From Bacteroidota bacterium (GTDB lineage: Bacteria; Bacteroidota; Bacteroidia; Chitinophagales; Chitinophagaceae), in assembly GCA_023422565.1 (NCBI GenBank), contig JAFAGR010000010.1, positions 13,752-77,751 of the forward strand: a stretch of DNA of 64,000 bases, in the 5' to 3' direction. Each line of letters starts with the position of its first letter. Position 1 is the stretch's first letter. Below, piece by piece: positions 1-8,138 of this stretch. Made by a program: the position numbers and the translations under genes. The notes under the pieces are model-generated. The model was not told where the DNA came from. It did not search any database and saw nothing but the letters and a program-made list of their open reading frames with translations.

Positions 1-37
1 ACACGAAAATAAATCGTTTACCAAAATTTAACCCAAC

Positions 38-1393
38 GTGGCAATTAAAGATAACAGGCTTTCTGCAGCGGATTATGAAGTGAACTTCAGTGATATTCAC
101 CCGCCTTTTGAAAATTATAGCGCGGCACTTGTTGAATCAAACAGGTGTTTATTCTGCTTTGACGCGCCCTGCGTGAAAACCTGCCCCACGAGCATCAACA
201 TTCCGAAATTCATTAAACAAATTTCCACCGAGAATATCAGGGGAAGCGCACGCACCATTTTTGAGTCCAATATATTCGGCGCGGGATGCGGAAGGGTTTG
301 CCCCGTGGAAAAACTCTGCGAAGGAAGCTGCGTATATAACTTACTCGATGAGCCGCCAATTCCCATCGCGAAGCTTCAACGCTACAGTACGGAAAACGCG
401 ATAGAAGAAAAATGGAAACTTTTTGAAAGAAAGGAATTGCCCGAAGCGGTGAAGAAAAAGGTGGCCATAGTGGGTGCAGGTCCCGCGGGTTTAAGTTGCG
501 CCCACGTGCTCTCACGGGAAGGCATAGACGTAACTATTTACGAAAAAGAGAAAGAGGGGGGCGGATTAATGACCTACGGAATCGCAGCTTATAAAGTAAC
601 GCCGGAGTTTTGTAAGAATGAGGTGGATTACATCACTTCAATTGGCGGCATAGATATTAAATATGGCAAGGAACTCGGAAAAGATATCCATCTTCAAGAG
701 CTGCAGGAAAAGTATGACGCGGTTTATCTAGGGTTCGGAGTTGGCCTGACGCGAAAGCTGGGCGTCGCTGGAGAAGATCTTGAAGGCGTGCAGGATGCGA
801 TCTCTTTTATTTATGATATCAGAACAAGTGATTTCAAAAAAGTTCCCGTTGGCGATAAAGTAGCCGTAATAGGTTTAGGTATGACGGCTATCGACGCGGC
901 CACTCAGGCGAAACGTCTTGGCGCACACGAAGTAACAATACTGTATAGACGAACGCAGGATGAAATGCCCTGTACCCAGGTGGAAATGGATCTTGCGCTT
1001 TTAGATGGTTGCCGGATAAAATGGCTCGCCGCACCGAAGGAGATCTTTGGCGTGGACGGAAAAGTTGCTGCAATAAAATGCGATATAATGAGACTTGGTG
1101 AGCCAGACGCAAGCGGTCGCCGTTCTCCCGAGCCCACCGGAGAAGAATTTATACTGGATGTGGATATGGTAATAAAGGCAACAGGACAGCAGCCTTTCTT
1201 TGACCTTGTTGACCAAAACAATATTGAAAACAGAAACGGAAAAATTTCGATCCGCGAAAAATCAGCAACAAATTTAAAAGGCGTTTTCGCCGGCGGCGAT
1301 TGTGTGAATGGTGGAAAGGAGGTTGTGGATGCCGTACAGGCAGGAAAGGAAGGAGCGGGGGAGATATTAGAATACTTAAGGGAACGATTATAA
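38..1393 (+). CDS. preT: NAD-dependent dihydropyrimidine dehydrogenase, PreT-type subunit
   Basis: This is the flavin-containing subunit that passes electrons between NAD(P)H and the PreA subunit during reduction of uracil or thymine in the cytoplasm. The N-terminus carries eight cysteines for two [4Fe-4S] clusters (C37, C40, C45, C49 and C84, C88, C94, C98). A GAGPAG FAD-binding loop follows at about 146-151 and a second dinucleotide loop, GLGMTA, at 279-284. A C-terminal GVFAGGDC motif is typical of glutamate-synthase small-subunit-like flavoproteins. At 451 residues it is slightly longer than enterobacterial PreT. The start is GTG; I see no better in-frame ATG upstream. Its partner preA lies 474 bp downstream, separated by an inserted four-helix-bundle gene. 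The family also includes GltD-like proteins, but the preA neighbour decides the call. Confidence 0.9.
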   Translation: MAIKDNRLSAADYEVNFSDIHPPFENYSAALVESNRCLFCFDAPCVKTCPTSINIPKFIKQISTENIRGSARTIFESNIFGAGCGRVCPVEKLCEGSCVYNLLDEPPIPIAKLQRYSTENAIEEKWKLFERKELPEAVKKKVAIVGAGPAGLSCAHVLSREGIDVTIYEKEKEGGGLMTYGIAAYKVTPEFCKNEVDYITSIGGIDIKYGKELGKDIHLQELQEKYDAVYLGFGVGLTRKLGVAGEDLEGVQDAISFIYDIRTSDFKKVPVGDKVAVIGLGMTAIDAATQAKRLGAHEVTILYRRTQDEMPCTQVEMDLALLDGCRIKWLAAPKEIFGVDGKVAAIKCDIMRLGEPDASGRRSPEPTGEEFILDVDMVIKATGQQPFFDLVDQNNIENRNGKISIREKSATNLKGVFAGGDCVNGGKEVVDAVQAGKEGAGEILEYLRERL

Positions 1394-1400
1394 AGTGGTG

Positions 1401-1428
1401 TTTAATGTTGAATGTTGGATTTTGGATT
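1401..1428 (+). repeat. Left inverted repeat of the four-helix-bundle module
   Basis: A word-like sequence built from TGTTGAATGTTGGAT-type units. Its reverse complement recurs at 1812-1850. The two align over about 28 positions with one single-base gap and about two mismatches. It begins 7 bp after the preT stop codon. Confidence 0.7.
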
Positions 1429-1447
1429 AAGCTTCAAATCAGAATTT

Positions 1448-1798
1448 ATGTCTGGGGATAATTTGATTTTGAACATGACTTTTGATTTTTCGCTCCGCAT
1501 AATTGAGTTGTATCGACACTTGACAAAAAACAAAGAGTTTGTAATATCAAAACAACTACTGAAATGCGGAACCAGTATAGGCGCAAATGTAGAAGAGGCA
1601 AATGCAGCAGTTTCAAAAAAGGATTTCGTCAGCAAAATGGCTATTTCCTCAAAGGAAGCGCGGGAAACAAAATATTGGCTAAGGTTACTAGACAAATCAC
1701 AAATTGTTCGGTTTGATTATTCAGAATATCTGAGAGAAATTGACAGCATAATCAACGTTCTCACCAAAATCGTTAAGACATCGCAAAGCTCATTATGA
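1448..1798 (+). CDS. Four-helix-bundle protein (23S rRNA intervening-sequence protein family)
   Basis: A small alpha-helical protein of the family first seen inside 23S rRNA intervening sequences and structurally related to the Avd accessory protein of diversity-generating retroelements; its molecular function is not settled. The family hallmarks are visible: an aromatic/basic first helix (FSLRIIELYRHL), the central motif CGTSIGANVEEA, then SKEARETKYWLRLL, and a final helix ending near IVKTSQS. An ATG at 1412 is in frame, but it lies inside the left inverted repeat and would add residues the family lacks. I therefore chose ATG 1448 (116 residues); ATG 1475 is also possible. The gene sits between preT and preA, which normally adjoin, and is bounded by inverted repeats, which suggests an inserted module. 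Confidence 0.85.
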   Translation: MSGDNLILNMTFDFSLRIIELYRHLTKNKEFVISKQLLKCGTSIGANVEEANAAVSKKDFVSKMAISSKEARETKYWLRLLDKSQIVRFDYSEYLREIDSIINVLTKIVKTSQSSL

Positions 1799-1811
1799 TA
1801 CTGATAATCTA

Positions 1812-1850
1812 AATCATTCAACATCCAACATCCACCATTCAACATTTAAA
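1812..1850 (+). repeat. Right inverted repeat of the four-helix-bundle module
   Basis: Tandem-like words such as ATTCAACATCCAACATCC. This is the reverse complement of the repeat at 1401-1428, slightly extended. It ends 17 bp before the preA start. The pair delimits a module of about 450 bp. Confidence 0.7.
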
Positions 1851-1867
1851 AAATTAAATCGGTAAAA

Positions 1868-3136
1868 GTGGCAGACATCTCTAGCAATTTTTTAGGCATT
1901 AAATCCCCCAACCCTTTTTGGTTGGCAAGCGCGCCTCCTACAGATAAGCAGATCAATGTACTTCGGGCTTTTGAAGCAGGCTGGGGCGGAGTGGTTTGGA
2001 AAACCCTTGGTTCGCAGGTGAAGAATGTTTCATCCCGGTACTCAGCGGTGAACTATGGCGGCAAGCGGGTGATGGGTTTTAACAACATTGAGCTCATAAG
2101 CGACCGGCCACTTGATCTTAATCTTAAAGAGATAAGGGAGTGCTTGCGTTTGTTTCCCGACAGGGCAATGATCGTTTCGCTGATGGCGGATAACGATAAG
2201 AAAAGTTGGCATGAACTCATAAAGAAAGTGGAGGACACCGGCGCGCACGGAATTGAATTGAACTTCGGATGCCCGCATGGCATGACCGAAAGAGGTATGG
2301 GCGCTGCTGTTGGCCAGGATCCGGAAATTGCCGCAATGGTAGTGGAGTGGGTGATGGAAGCGGCCACCATTCCCGTGATTACGAAACTCACGCCGAATGT
2401 TCACTCTGTTGTGCCCACAGGAAAAGCGGTGGTGGAAGCGGGAACGAATGCGCTAAGCCTGATCAATACCATTCAATCGGTTACGGGAGTAGATCTTGAC
2501 ACGCTGGTGCCCAACCCATATGTTGCCGGTAAATCCGTTTACGGCGGCTATTGCGGCCCTGCGGTAAAACCCATCGCGTTAAAATTCCTTTCAACAATTT
2601 CACAGAATGAAATCACGCGCCGTGTTCCCATATCGGGAATTGGCGGCGTTACAACATGGAAGGATGCGGTTGAATTCATGTTGCTTGGTGCATCCAATGT
2701 GCAGGTTTGTACTGCCGCGATGACTCACGGCTTTCGCATTGTGGAAGACATGTGCGAAGGCATGAGCAACTGGATGGATGAAAAAGGATTTAAAACACTT
2801 GATGATTTTATAGGCAAGTCGGTTGACACTATTGTGCATTGGGAAGACCTTGATATCAACTATCACCACATCGCGCACATCAACCAGGATAAATGTATTC
2901 ACTGCGGATTGTGTTATATCGCATGTGAAGACACATCGCACCAATCTATTAATCTTCAGTACGGCGATCCTTATAACAAGTACACAATTAAAGAAGAGGA
3001 GTGTGTGGGCTGCAACCTGTGCCAGCTCATTTGCCCGGTAGAGGATTGTATCACAATGGAAGTATCCCGAAAAGCGCCGGAATATTTAAACTGGATAGAG
3101 TTTCAAAAGCGCGGACTACCGTTGAATGATCATTAG
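1868..3136 (+). CDS. preA: NAD-dependent dihydropyrimidine dehydrogenase, PreA-type subunit
   Basis: The catalytic subunit: an FMN-binding TIM barrel of the dihydroorotate dehydrogenase family that reduces uracil/thymine to the 5,6-dihydro form, followed by a ferredoxin domain. In sequence order there are IKSPNPFWLASAPPT at the N-terminus, ELNFGCPHGMTERGMG (substrate/FMN region), KLTPNV, and two C-terminal [4Fe-4S] motifs, CIHCGLCYIAC near residue 342 and CVGCNLCQLIC near 378. The length of 422 matches the family. Translation starts at GTG, like the genes on either side in the operon. Together with preT and the downstream hydrolase this forms a reductive pyrimidine degradation cluster. Confidence 0.93.
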   Translation: MADISSNFLGIKSPNPFWLASAPPTDKQINVLRAFEAGWGGVVWKTLGSQVKNVSSRYSAVNYGGKRVMGFNNIELISDRPLDLNLKEIRECLRLFPDRAMIVSLMADNDKKSWHELIKKVEDTGAHGIELNFGCPHGMTERGMGAAVGQDPEIAAMVVEWVMEAATIPVITKLTPNVHSVVPTGKAVVEAGTNALSLINTIQSVTGVDLDTLVPNPYVAGKSVYGGYCGPAVKPIALKFLSTISQNEITRRVPISGIGGVTTWKDAVEFMLLGASNVQVCTAAMTHGFRIVEDMCEGMSNWMDEKGFKTLDDFIGKSVDTIVHWEDLDINYHHIAHINQDKCIHCGLCYIACEDTSHQSINLQYGDPYNKYTIKEEECVGCNLCQLICPVEDCITMEVSRKAPEYLNWIEFQKRGLPLNDH

Positions 3137-3162
3137 CATATTTAAGATTTAATATTACGGTT

Positions 3163-4398
3163 GTGAGAATAAACAGCAAACGATTAGAGGAAAGATTTGA
3201 AGCTATGTCTGCCATCGGCAAGCTCGGAGACACCGGAACATGCAGGCCTGCTCATTCCCCGGAAGAAAAAGAAGCATTCATGCTCGCTTCCTCATGGATG
3301 AAAGAGGCCGGGATGAGAACGCATATTGACAATTTCGGAAATCTTGTGGGCATTCTTGATGGAAAGGATACCTCATTGCCGGTGTTGATGATGGGTTCAC
3401 ATCTGGATAGTCAACCTTATGGCGGCAGGTACGATGGAGTTGCGGGAGTGTTATGTGCCATAGAGACGGTGCAGTGTATGAAGGACCTGGGTGTTAAGCC
3501 CTCAAGATCCATCCACATAATTTCTTTTGCAGACGAAGAGGGCTGGCGTTTCAACAAAGGCTTGTTCGGTTCACGCGGCATTCTTGGAAAACTTGAAGAG
3601 GGTGAGTTGCAAAGAAAGGACGCACAGGGTGTAACGCGGGAGCAGGCTCTCATAAATTTCGGATGCGACATTTCAAAGTTTAAGGATTCGGAGTACAAAG
3701 AAGGAGGCATTCATTGCTTTCTTGAGCTTCATATTGAACAGGGCCCCGTGCTTGATGTGGCCGGAAAGCCTGTTGGAGTTGTGACGGGCATTTCTGGTCC
3801 GCTTTGGCTAACAGTCACTTTTGAGGGAATGGCGGGCCATGCAGGTTCCGTTCCTATGCGCATGCGCAGAGATGCGTTGCTCGGTGCGGCTGAAGTTACG
3901 GTGGCGTTAAATGAAATCGCAACCAGAATTCCGGGCGCGCCTACCGTGGGAACAGTCGGAACGATGCAGGTGTTCCCTTCATCAAGAAATATCATTGCAG
4001 AGAAAGTTGAATTTACTGTCGACCTCCGCGATATCAATCTTGACCGCAGAAATAATTACGAGCAGGAGTTACGGCAACGCATAAACGAAATCGCACAAAG
4101 GCACCAACTTCATGTTTCCATTTCAGAAGATACAAGGAGTGATCCGAGATACTGCGCCGGTTGGATTAAAGATATCATTAAGAGCGAATGCACCAAGCTC
4201 GGCCTTGATGCGCCTGAGTTGATGAGCGGACCTTTTCACGATGCCATGGCCCTGAGTTATGCTTGCGACTACGGAATGATCTTCGTTCGATGCAAGGACG
4301 GCATCAGCCACAACCCGCTTGAGTATTCTTCACCGGAAGACCTTGCAATTGGTACCGAGGTTCTCCTGGGCACAGTACTTGAAATTCTTTCAAGATGA
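3163..4398 (+). CDS. Zn-dependent amidohydrolase, probable beta-ureidopropionase / N-carbamoyl-amino-acid hydrolase
   Basis: An M20-fold binuclear metal enzyme of the allantoate amidohydrolase / N-carbamoyl-L-amino-acid hydrolase / beta-ureidopropionase group, which hydrolyses a carbamoylated amine to amine, CO2 and ammonia. Probable metal ligands are in GSHLDSQ (about residue 78), RYDGVAG, DEEGWRF (about 124), LELHIEQG (about 188) and the late HDAMAL (about 359). The sequence alone does not choose between substrates. The preT-preA context favours N-carbamoyl-beta-alanine, the last step of the reductive uracil pathway. Dihydropyrimidinase, the middle step, is not visible and may lie upstream of the window. 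The GTG start is 26 bp after preA, and the stop overlaps the next start by 4 bp. Confidence 0.82.
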   Translation: MRINSKRLEERFEAMSAIGKLGDTGTCRPAHSPEEKEAFMLASSWMKEAGMRTHIDNFGNLVGILDGKDTSLPVLMMGSHLDSQPYGGRYDGVAGVLCAIETVQCMKDLGVKPSRSIHIISFADEEGWRFNKGLFGSRGILGKLEEGELQRKDAQGVTREQALINFGCDISKFKDSEYKEGGIHCFLELHIEQGPVLDVAGKPVGVVTGISGPLWLTVTFEGMAGHAGSVPMRMRRDALLGAAEVTVALNEIATRIPGAPTVGTVGTMQVFPSSRNIIAEKVEFTVDLRDINLDRRNNYEQELRQRINEIAQRHQLHVSISEDTRSDPRYCAGWIKDIIKSECTKLGLDAPELMSGPFHDAMALSYACDYGMIFVRCKDGISHNPLEYSSPEDLAIGTEVLLGTVLEILSR

Positions 4399-4967
4399 TA
4401 AGAGTAATTCTCGCGCTCACGTTGTTCACGCTTATTTCCTGTGATAATACTTCAGGCGGTAATCCGGCGATAGTTATTGAAACCTCTGTGGGCGACATCA
4501 GGGCGGAAGTTTTTCCTGATAAGGCTCCTAAAACTGTGGCTGCATTTCAACAATTGGTGAAACAAGGTGTGTATAAAGATGCCGCTTTTTATCGCGTACT
4601 TAAATCGGAGCAAATGCCTTCGGATTTCAATACCGGAATCATTCAGGGCGGAGTTTATGGTAGTGGAAAGTCTTTTCCGCTAATTCCGCATGAGTCAACA
4701 AAGCAAAGCGGGCTTTCCCACATTTCCGGAACGCTTTCTATGGCGCGTACAAAACCGGGAACCGCCTCTTCTGAGTTCTTCATTTGTATTGGAGATCAAT
4801 CTCCTCTGGACGCGGGACGTCGCGGCACTGAAGATAGTTTGGGAATGGCGGCCTTCGGTAAGGTGATCGACGGAATGGATGTGGTTAAAAAAATTCATAA
4901 TAAGCCTTCAACCGGCGATGCGTTTATCGAACCGGTTAAGATCCAAAAAATAAAATGGATCGATTAA
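4395..4967 (+). CDS. Cyclophilin-type peptidyl-prolyl isomerase lipoprotein
   Basis: A periplasm-facing peptidyl-prolyl cis-trans isomerase likely tethered to a membrane. The first 16 residues form a lipoprotein signal ending in LISC with Cys16 as lipidation site. The mature part is a cyclophilin domain: VIETSVGDIRAEVF, then GIIQGGVYGSG, SHISGTLSMART, SSEFFICIGD and FGKVIDGMDVV. Its start overlaps the previous stop (ATGA), so it is probably transcribed with the pyrimidine genes, although its job is unrelated to pyrimidine breakdown. Activity is inferred from the family. Confidence 0.9.
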   Translation: MIRVILALTLFTLISCDNTSGGNPAIVIETSVGDIRAEVFPDKAPKTVAAFQQLVKQGVYKDAAFYRVLKSEQMPSDFNTGIIQGGVYGSGKSFPLIPHESTKQSGLSHISGTLSMARTKPGTASSEFFICIGDQSPLDAGRRGTEDSLGMAAFGKVIDGMDVVKKIHNKPSTGDAFIEPVKIQKIKWID

Positions 4968-5097
4968 AACATTAAACTTGGTATGCTTTTTTCATTAATA
5001 GTTACAGATCTTCTTCACACAGGTGCTTCACAATTTCATTGAGAAGAACCTAAATTCCTCAACCACGAAGGTGGGAGAAAAGGAAAGAAGAAGAATA

Positions 5098-5130
5098 CAA
5101 AAGGGCCTTTTTTATAAGGCCTTTTTCTTT
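5098..5130 (+). terminator. Rho-independent terminator after the cyclophilin gene
   Basis: AAAAGGGCC, a short T-rich loop, then AAGGCCTTTTTC form a hairpin with one probable bulge followed by T residues. It lies about 130 bp past the 4967 stop and before the next promoter. Confidence 0.65.
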
Positions 5131-5183
5131 GCTTTAACTTTTCTCCGTTAAACCTTTGCATGAGTTAGCAGTCAATAAGGTCA

Positions 5184-5191
5184 TAAATTTG
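5184..5191 (+). promoter_or_regulatory. Bacteroidota -7 box (TAAATTTG)
   Basis: Exact match to TAnnTTTG. A TTTG at 5156-5159 could be the -33 element, but the 24-bp spacing is somewhat long. The box ends only 5 nt before the ATG at 5197, so the transcript would have almost no leader. Confidence 0.5.
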
Positions 5192-5196
5192 GCCCC

Positions 5197-5757
5197 ATGA
5201 GAAATCTATACCTATGTGTGATCACCCTGATTATTTTATCTGGCTGCGCTTCCTCCCGAAAAACTACCGTTGTTTATAATAAGCCCGGAAAGGAAATAAA
5301 AAGTACGGTGATTTTAAAGGAGAAGATCCCTTCCAAGACCATCAATACCAAAAGTGTTGCTGCCTCAAAGGTGGTGCAGTTTGCCGAAACGCTGGAGGGA
5401 ACGCCTTATAAATATGGATCAACCGACCCAAAAAAAGGATTGGATTGCTCCGGATTTATCTACCACGTTTTTCAAAAATTCAAGATATCCGTACCAAGGA
5501 TGTCAAAAGAATTCACAAACGCAGGACAGGAAGTGTCTACCTTGGAAAGCAGACGAGGAGACATTATTCTTTTCACGGGCAGCGATCCGAAATCGGGCGT
5601 GGTGGGGCACATGGGTATCATAACGGAAAACGATAAGGGAGTTTTGAAATTTATACATTCTGCTTCAGGCAATAATGCGGGAGTAATGATATCCGGAATG
5701 AACAGCTATTTTATGCCACGGTTTGTAAAAGTGATCCGTGTATTCCGTGTCTTCTAA
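5197..5757 (+). CDS. NlpC/P60 (C40) peptidoglycan endopeptidase lipoprotein
   Basis: A predicted cell-wall hydrolase that cuts stem-peptide bonds in peptidoglycan. A lipoprotein signal ends at LSGC (Cys17). After a short linker the C-terminal NlpC/P60 domain carries the catalytic cysteine in DCSGF (about residue 84), the histidine in GHMG (about 138) and a third polar residue near IHSAS (about 154). Length (186) is typical of single-domain members such as Spr. It has its own promoter and is followed 38 bp later by another envelope gene on the same strand with a separate promoter. The exact bond cleaved cannot be read from sequence. Confidence 0.92.
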   Translation: MRNLYLCVITLIILSGCASSRKTTVVYNKPGKEIKSTVILKEKIPSKTINTKSVAASKVVQFAETLEGTPYKYGSTDPKKGLDCSGFIYHVFQKFKISVPRMSKEFTNAGQEVSTLESRRGDIILFTGSDPKSGVVGHMGIITENDKGVLKFIHSASGNNAGVMISGMNSYFMPRFVKVIRVFRVF

Positions 5758-5761
5758 CTCA

Positions 5762-5791
5762 TTGCCCAATGTATCTTTCCTGCTAATTTTG
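5762..5791 (+). promoter_or_regulatory. Bacteroidota promoter (TTG - 19 bp - TAATTTTG)
   Basis: A -7 box TAATTTTG at 5784-5791 lies 19 bp after a TTG at 5762-5764, a good match to the Bacteroidota -33/-7 arrangement. The ATG at 5796 follows after 4 nt, suggesting a leaderless or near-leaderless mRNA. Confidence 0.55.
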
Positions 5792-5795
5792 TACA

Positions 5796-6779
5796 ATGCT
5801 GAAAAAATTATTTATTTCTTTTTTATTTGTACCTGCATTTTCCTTTGCCCAAAACTTTCGCAGCACGCTCATCTTTTCTGCTGAACAAGGCGACGCATTT
5901 TTTGTGTACCTGAATGGGCAAAAGCAAAATGCCGCGGCCCAGGCCAATGTCACTATTCATGGGCTTGAACTTCCGTATTATGACGTAAGGATTGAGTTTT
6001 TAAATTCTGCCATTAAACCAATAGAAAGGAAAAATGTGGTGGCCGCCGATAGTGACGACCGGCCGATGCAGGTAACTTATAAGGTGAGGAAAGACAAGTC
6101 GGGAAAAGCCAGGATAAGTTTTTATGCTATGCTTCCCCCGGTTGCCACTTCAGCAAACCCGGCGCCCCCAGTTCAGGAGGCAAAACGTGAACCTGTTGTT
6201 GCCGTGGTAGACTCTCCGGTGCAGAAGACGATTCTTACTAATGTGTCGGGCGCCACGGTGAGCCTTGGTGATAAGACTGTGAAAGCAAAAGTTGATTCTG
6301 CAACTGCTTCGGAGCCGGCTCCGGAGATCAGGAAAGATACTGATGTTGCGGAAAAGCCGGCTAAGAAAAATGATGTTGTTGACCGGTCTGCGAACAAAAG
6401 TATTACTGCAAAAAAAGAAGTAAAGAGTGCGGAGAAGCCTGTGAAAGAGGAGACCTCCGCATTACCACCATTAAAGAAGTGCAACGACTGGCCTTTAATG
6501 AAGGAAGAGTTTCAAAAGATCAGGCAACAGGTTGCCGAGGTGAAGGACGAACAGCGCAGGCTCGCCAAGGCAAAAAGTTTATCTGAAGCGAACTGCCTGC
6601 TGGTTAGCCAGGTTGCAGAATTGGCATCCCTTTTTACAACCGATGCAGGCAAGTTAGATTTTCTAAAGCATGCCTATAGTGCAACAATTGATCGCCCCAA
6701 CTATGAAAGGTTAAGAAAGCTTTTTACTGATGCCGGCAGTATCAAAAACTTCGATAAATTTTTACAATCGCGTAAATGA
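5796..6779 (+). CDS. Exported DUF4476 domain protein
   Basis: A secreted protein with a signal peptide ending near FSFAQ (residue 19). The N-terminal 100 residues look like a beta-rich domain (FRSTLIFSAEQGDAFFVYLNG). A long low-complexity linker rich in Lys, Ala, Pro and Val spans about 120-225. The C-terminal 90 residues are a DUF4476 domain (around VAELASLFTTDAGKLDFLK and YERLRKLFTDAGS). DUF4476 is common in Bacteroidota and has no assigned function. The gene overlaps the next by 4 bp (ATGA), starting a three-gene cluster with DUF2752 and TM2 proteins. A second DUF4476 gene is at 32017. Confidence 0.85.
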   Translation: MLKKLFISFLFVPAFSFAQNFRSTLIFSAEQGDAFFVYLNGQKQNAAAQANVTIHGLELPYYDVRIEFLNSAIKPIERKNVVAADSDDRPMQVTYKVRKDKSGKARISFYAMLPPVATSANPAPPVQEAKREPVVAVVDSPVQKTILTNVSGATVSLGDKTVKAKVDSATASEPAPEIRKDTDVAEKPAKKNDVVDRSANKSITAKKEVKSAEKPVKEETSALPPLKKCNDWPLMKEEFQKIRQQVAEVKDEQRRLAKAKSLSEANCLLVSQVAELASLFTTDAGKLDFLKHAYSATIDRPNYERLRKLFTDAGSIKNFDKFLQSRK

Positions 6780-7117
6780 AGGCAAAGCGAATAAGAGCGG
6801 TGATGATGTGGCAACTGTTGCATCGGAATACCGAACTTTTTTGCTGGGTTGTTGCTTTGCTGGTGATTTTTTTTTCGCCAATGGCGGGCCCATCGCTTTG
6901 CATCTTTGATGCTGTGGGAATAAATTCCTGCCCGGGATGTGGCATCGCACATGCAATGAAAAGCGCAATGCATTTAGATCTTATCCAGTCATTTCGTGAG
7001 CATCCATTCGGAATTCCGGCTGTGATTGTTTTGTGCTACAGAGTTTATGTACTAACTTTTGGCAAATTCAAATTAAATGCAGAGCAGAAATTTCATGACC
7101 CTGGTTCCCTCAATTGA
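6776..7117 (+). CDS. DUF2752 small membrane protein
   Basis: A 113-residue inner-membrane protein. It has a hydrophobic segment at about 20-38, then the diagnostic CPGCGIAHA motif around residue 58 and a second hydrophobic stretch near the end (PAVIVLCYRVYVL). The paired cysteines and the GC-[GI]-motif are the signature of DUF2752, whose function is unknown. Its start overlaps the upstream DUF4476 stop, and it overlaps the downstream TM2 gene, so the three are probably translationally coupled. Confidence 0.85.
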   Translation: MKAKRIRAVMMWQLLHRNTELFCWVVALLVIFFSPMAGPSLCIFDAVGINSCPGCGIAHAMKSAMHLDLIQSFREHPFGIPAVIVLCYRVYVLTFGKFKLNAEQKFHDPGSLN

Positions 7118-7430
7118 ACCGGAAGAGTTTGCTTTCTTAAAAGAATATACGAGGGATCTTCCCGAAGATAAATTTCAATTGTTCGTAGCGCTCTATAACG
7201 GCAAGAGAAAAAAGGCAGAAACAATTCTGATCTGCACACTATTGGGATTCGTACTTGCCGGCGGTATTCAGCGTTTTGTTATTGGGCAAATAGGGATGGG
7301 GCTTCTGTATCTTTTTACCGGAGGCTTATGCCTCATCGGAACAATAATCGATCTTGTAAATCATAAACAACTTACCAACGAATTCAATAGAAAAATGGCC
7401 ATAGAAACTATGGCCATTGTGAACATGTAA
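7077..7430 (+). CDS. TM2 domain membrane protein
   Basis: A 117-residue protein with a charged N-terminal region (EEFAFLKEYTRDLPEDKFQ) and a C-terminal TM2 domain of two transmembrane helices with a short turn: a glycine-rich first helix (LLGFVLAGGIQRF), then GQIGMGLLYLFTGGLCLIG. TM2 proteins are widespread and poorly defined functionally. The ATG at 7077 overlaps the DUF2752 gene by 41 bp; the in-frame ATG at 7095 would reduce this to 23 bp and is an equally good start. Last gene of the cluster, converging on the barrel gene at 7512. Confidence 0.82.
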   Translation: MQSRNFMTLVPSIEPEEFAFLKEYTRDLPEDKFQLFVALYNGKRKKAETILICTLLGFVLAGGIQRFVIGQIGMGLLYLFTGGLCLIGTIIDLVNHKQLTNEFNRKMAIETMAIVNM

Positions 7431-7511
7431 AGATGCACGGAATGATGGTGCTTTGACTTCGTCAAATTATTGGTCAATCAAACCATCAACCAAACCCACC
7501 ATTTTACTATA

Positions 7512-8081
7512 TTACCTGTGTTTGAACTGATAAAACAGACCGATCTGAAAAACGCGGTTCTGATACTTCACTCCCGGGCTCTCTGCAATATCCGTGATAC
7601 CGAAATTATATCGGGCGTCTATGCCTAACCGTGATTTAGTGATATAGCCAAGGCCGGCCGACCATGCAAAATCCACGGTTTCGAGATTGTCTTTAATATC
7701 CGTTTCAGTATTACCATCGTCGCGGGTTGCCTTTACCAGGAAGCCCACCTGAGGGCCTGTTTGCAGGCGGAACCCATTCTTGAACATATATTGAAACATT
7801 ACAGGCACATTTATATATCCGAGCTTATATTTCTCATCAGAAATATCAATGTCTGCGCCCTGGTTTGAATACAGAAGTTCAGGCTGAATGGCGAAACGGT
7901 CACTCATATGAATATGAGCAAGTCCTCCGCCGTGGAAACCAACTCTTGAACTCAATATGGCAGGGCCGTCGGCTTCAATATCTGAAATGTTTACTCCTCC
8001 TTTGAGGCCCCAGTGCACACTCTGGCTGAATGCGGAAAATGATGCGATGCAAAATGCAAACGCGGTGACAATCTTTTTCAT
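7512..8081 (-). CDS. Outer-membrane beta-barrel protein (PF13568-like)
   Basis: A 189-residue protein with a signal peptide (cleavage near FSAFSQ, residue 20) and alternating hydrophobic/polar strands typical of small eight-stranded barrels: WGLKGGVNISDIE, FHGGGLAHIHM, FAIQPELLYSNQG, YINVPVMFQYMF, GFRLQTGPQVGFL and a C-terminal strand ending in phenylalanine then QFKHR. The pattern GLKGG...PELLYSNQG...NVPV fits the Bacteroidota PorT-like/outer-membrane beta-barrel family. No specific substrate can be inferred. It stands alone, converging with the TM2 gene. Confidence 0.88.
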   Translation of the reverse strand: MKKIVTAFAFCIASFSAFSQSVHWGLKGGVNISDIEADGPAILSSRVGFHGGGLAHIHMSDRFAIQPELLYSNQGADIDISDEKYKLGYINVPVMFQYMFKNGFRLQTGPQVGFLVKATRDDGNTETDIKDNLETVDFAWSAGLGYITKSRLGIDARYNFGITDIAESPGVKYQNRVFQIGLFYQFKHR

Positions 8082-8138
8082 AATGGTTATTTTTTAGCAC
8101 CATTATGCATTTATTATACCAACTGCATGGTCAGGCGA

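Noticed and set aside
1412..1447. Upstream ATG for the four-helix-bundle gene
   Set aside because: It lies in the left inverted repeat, and the added residues do not fit the family; the ATG at 1448 is preferred.
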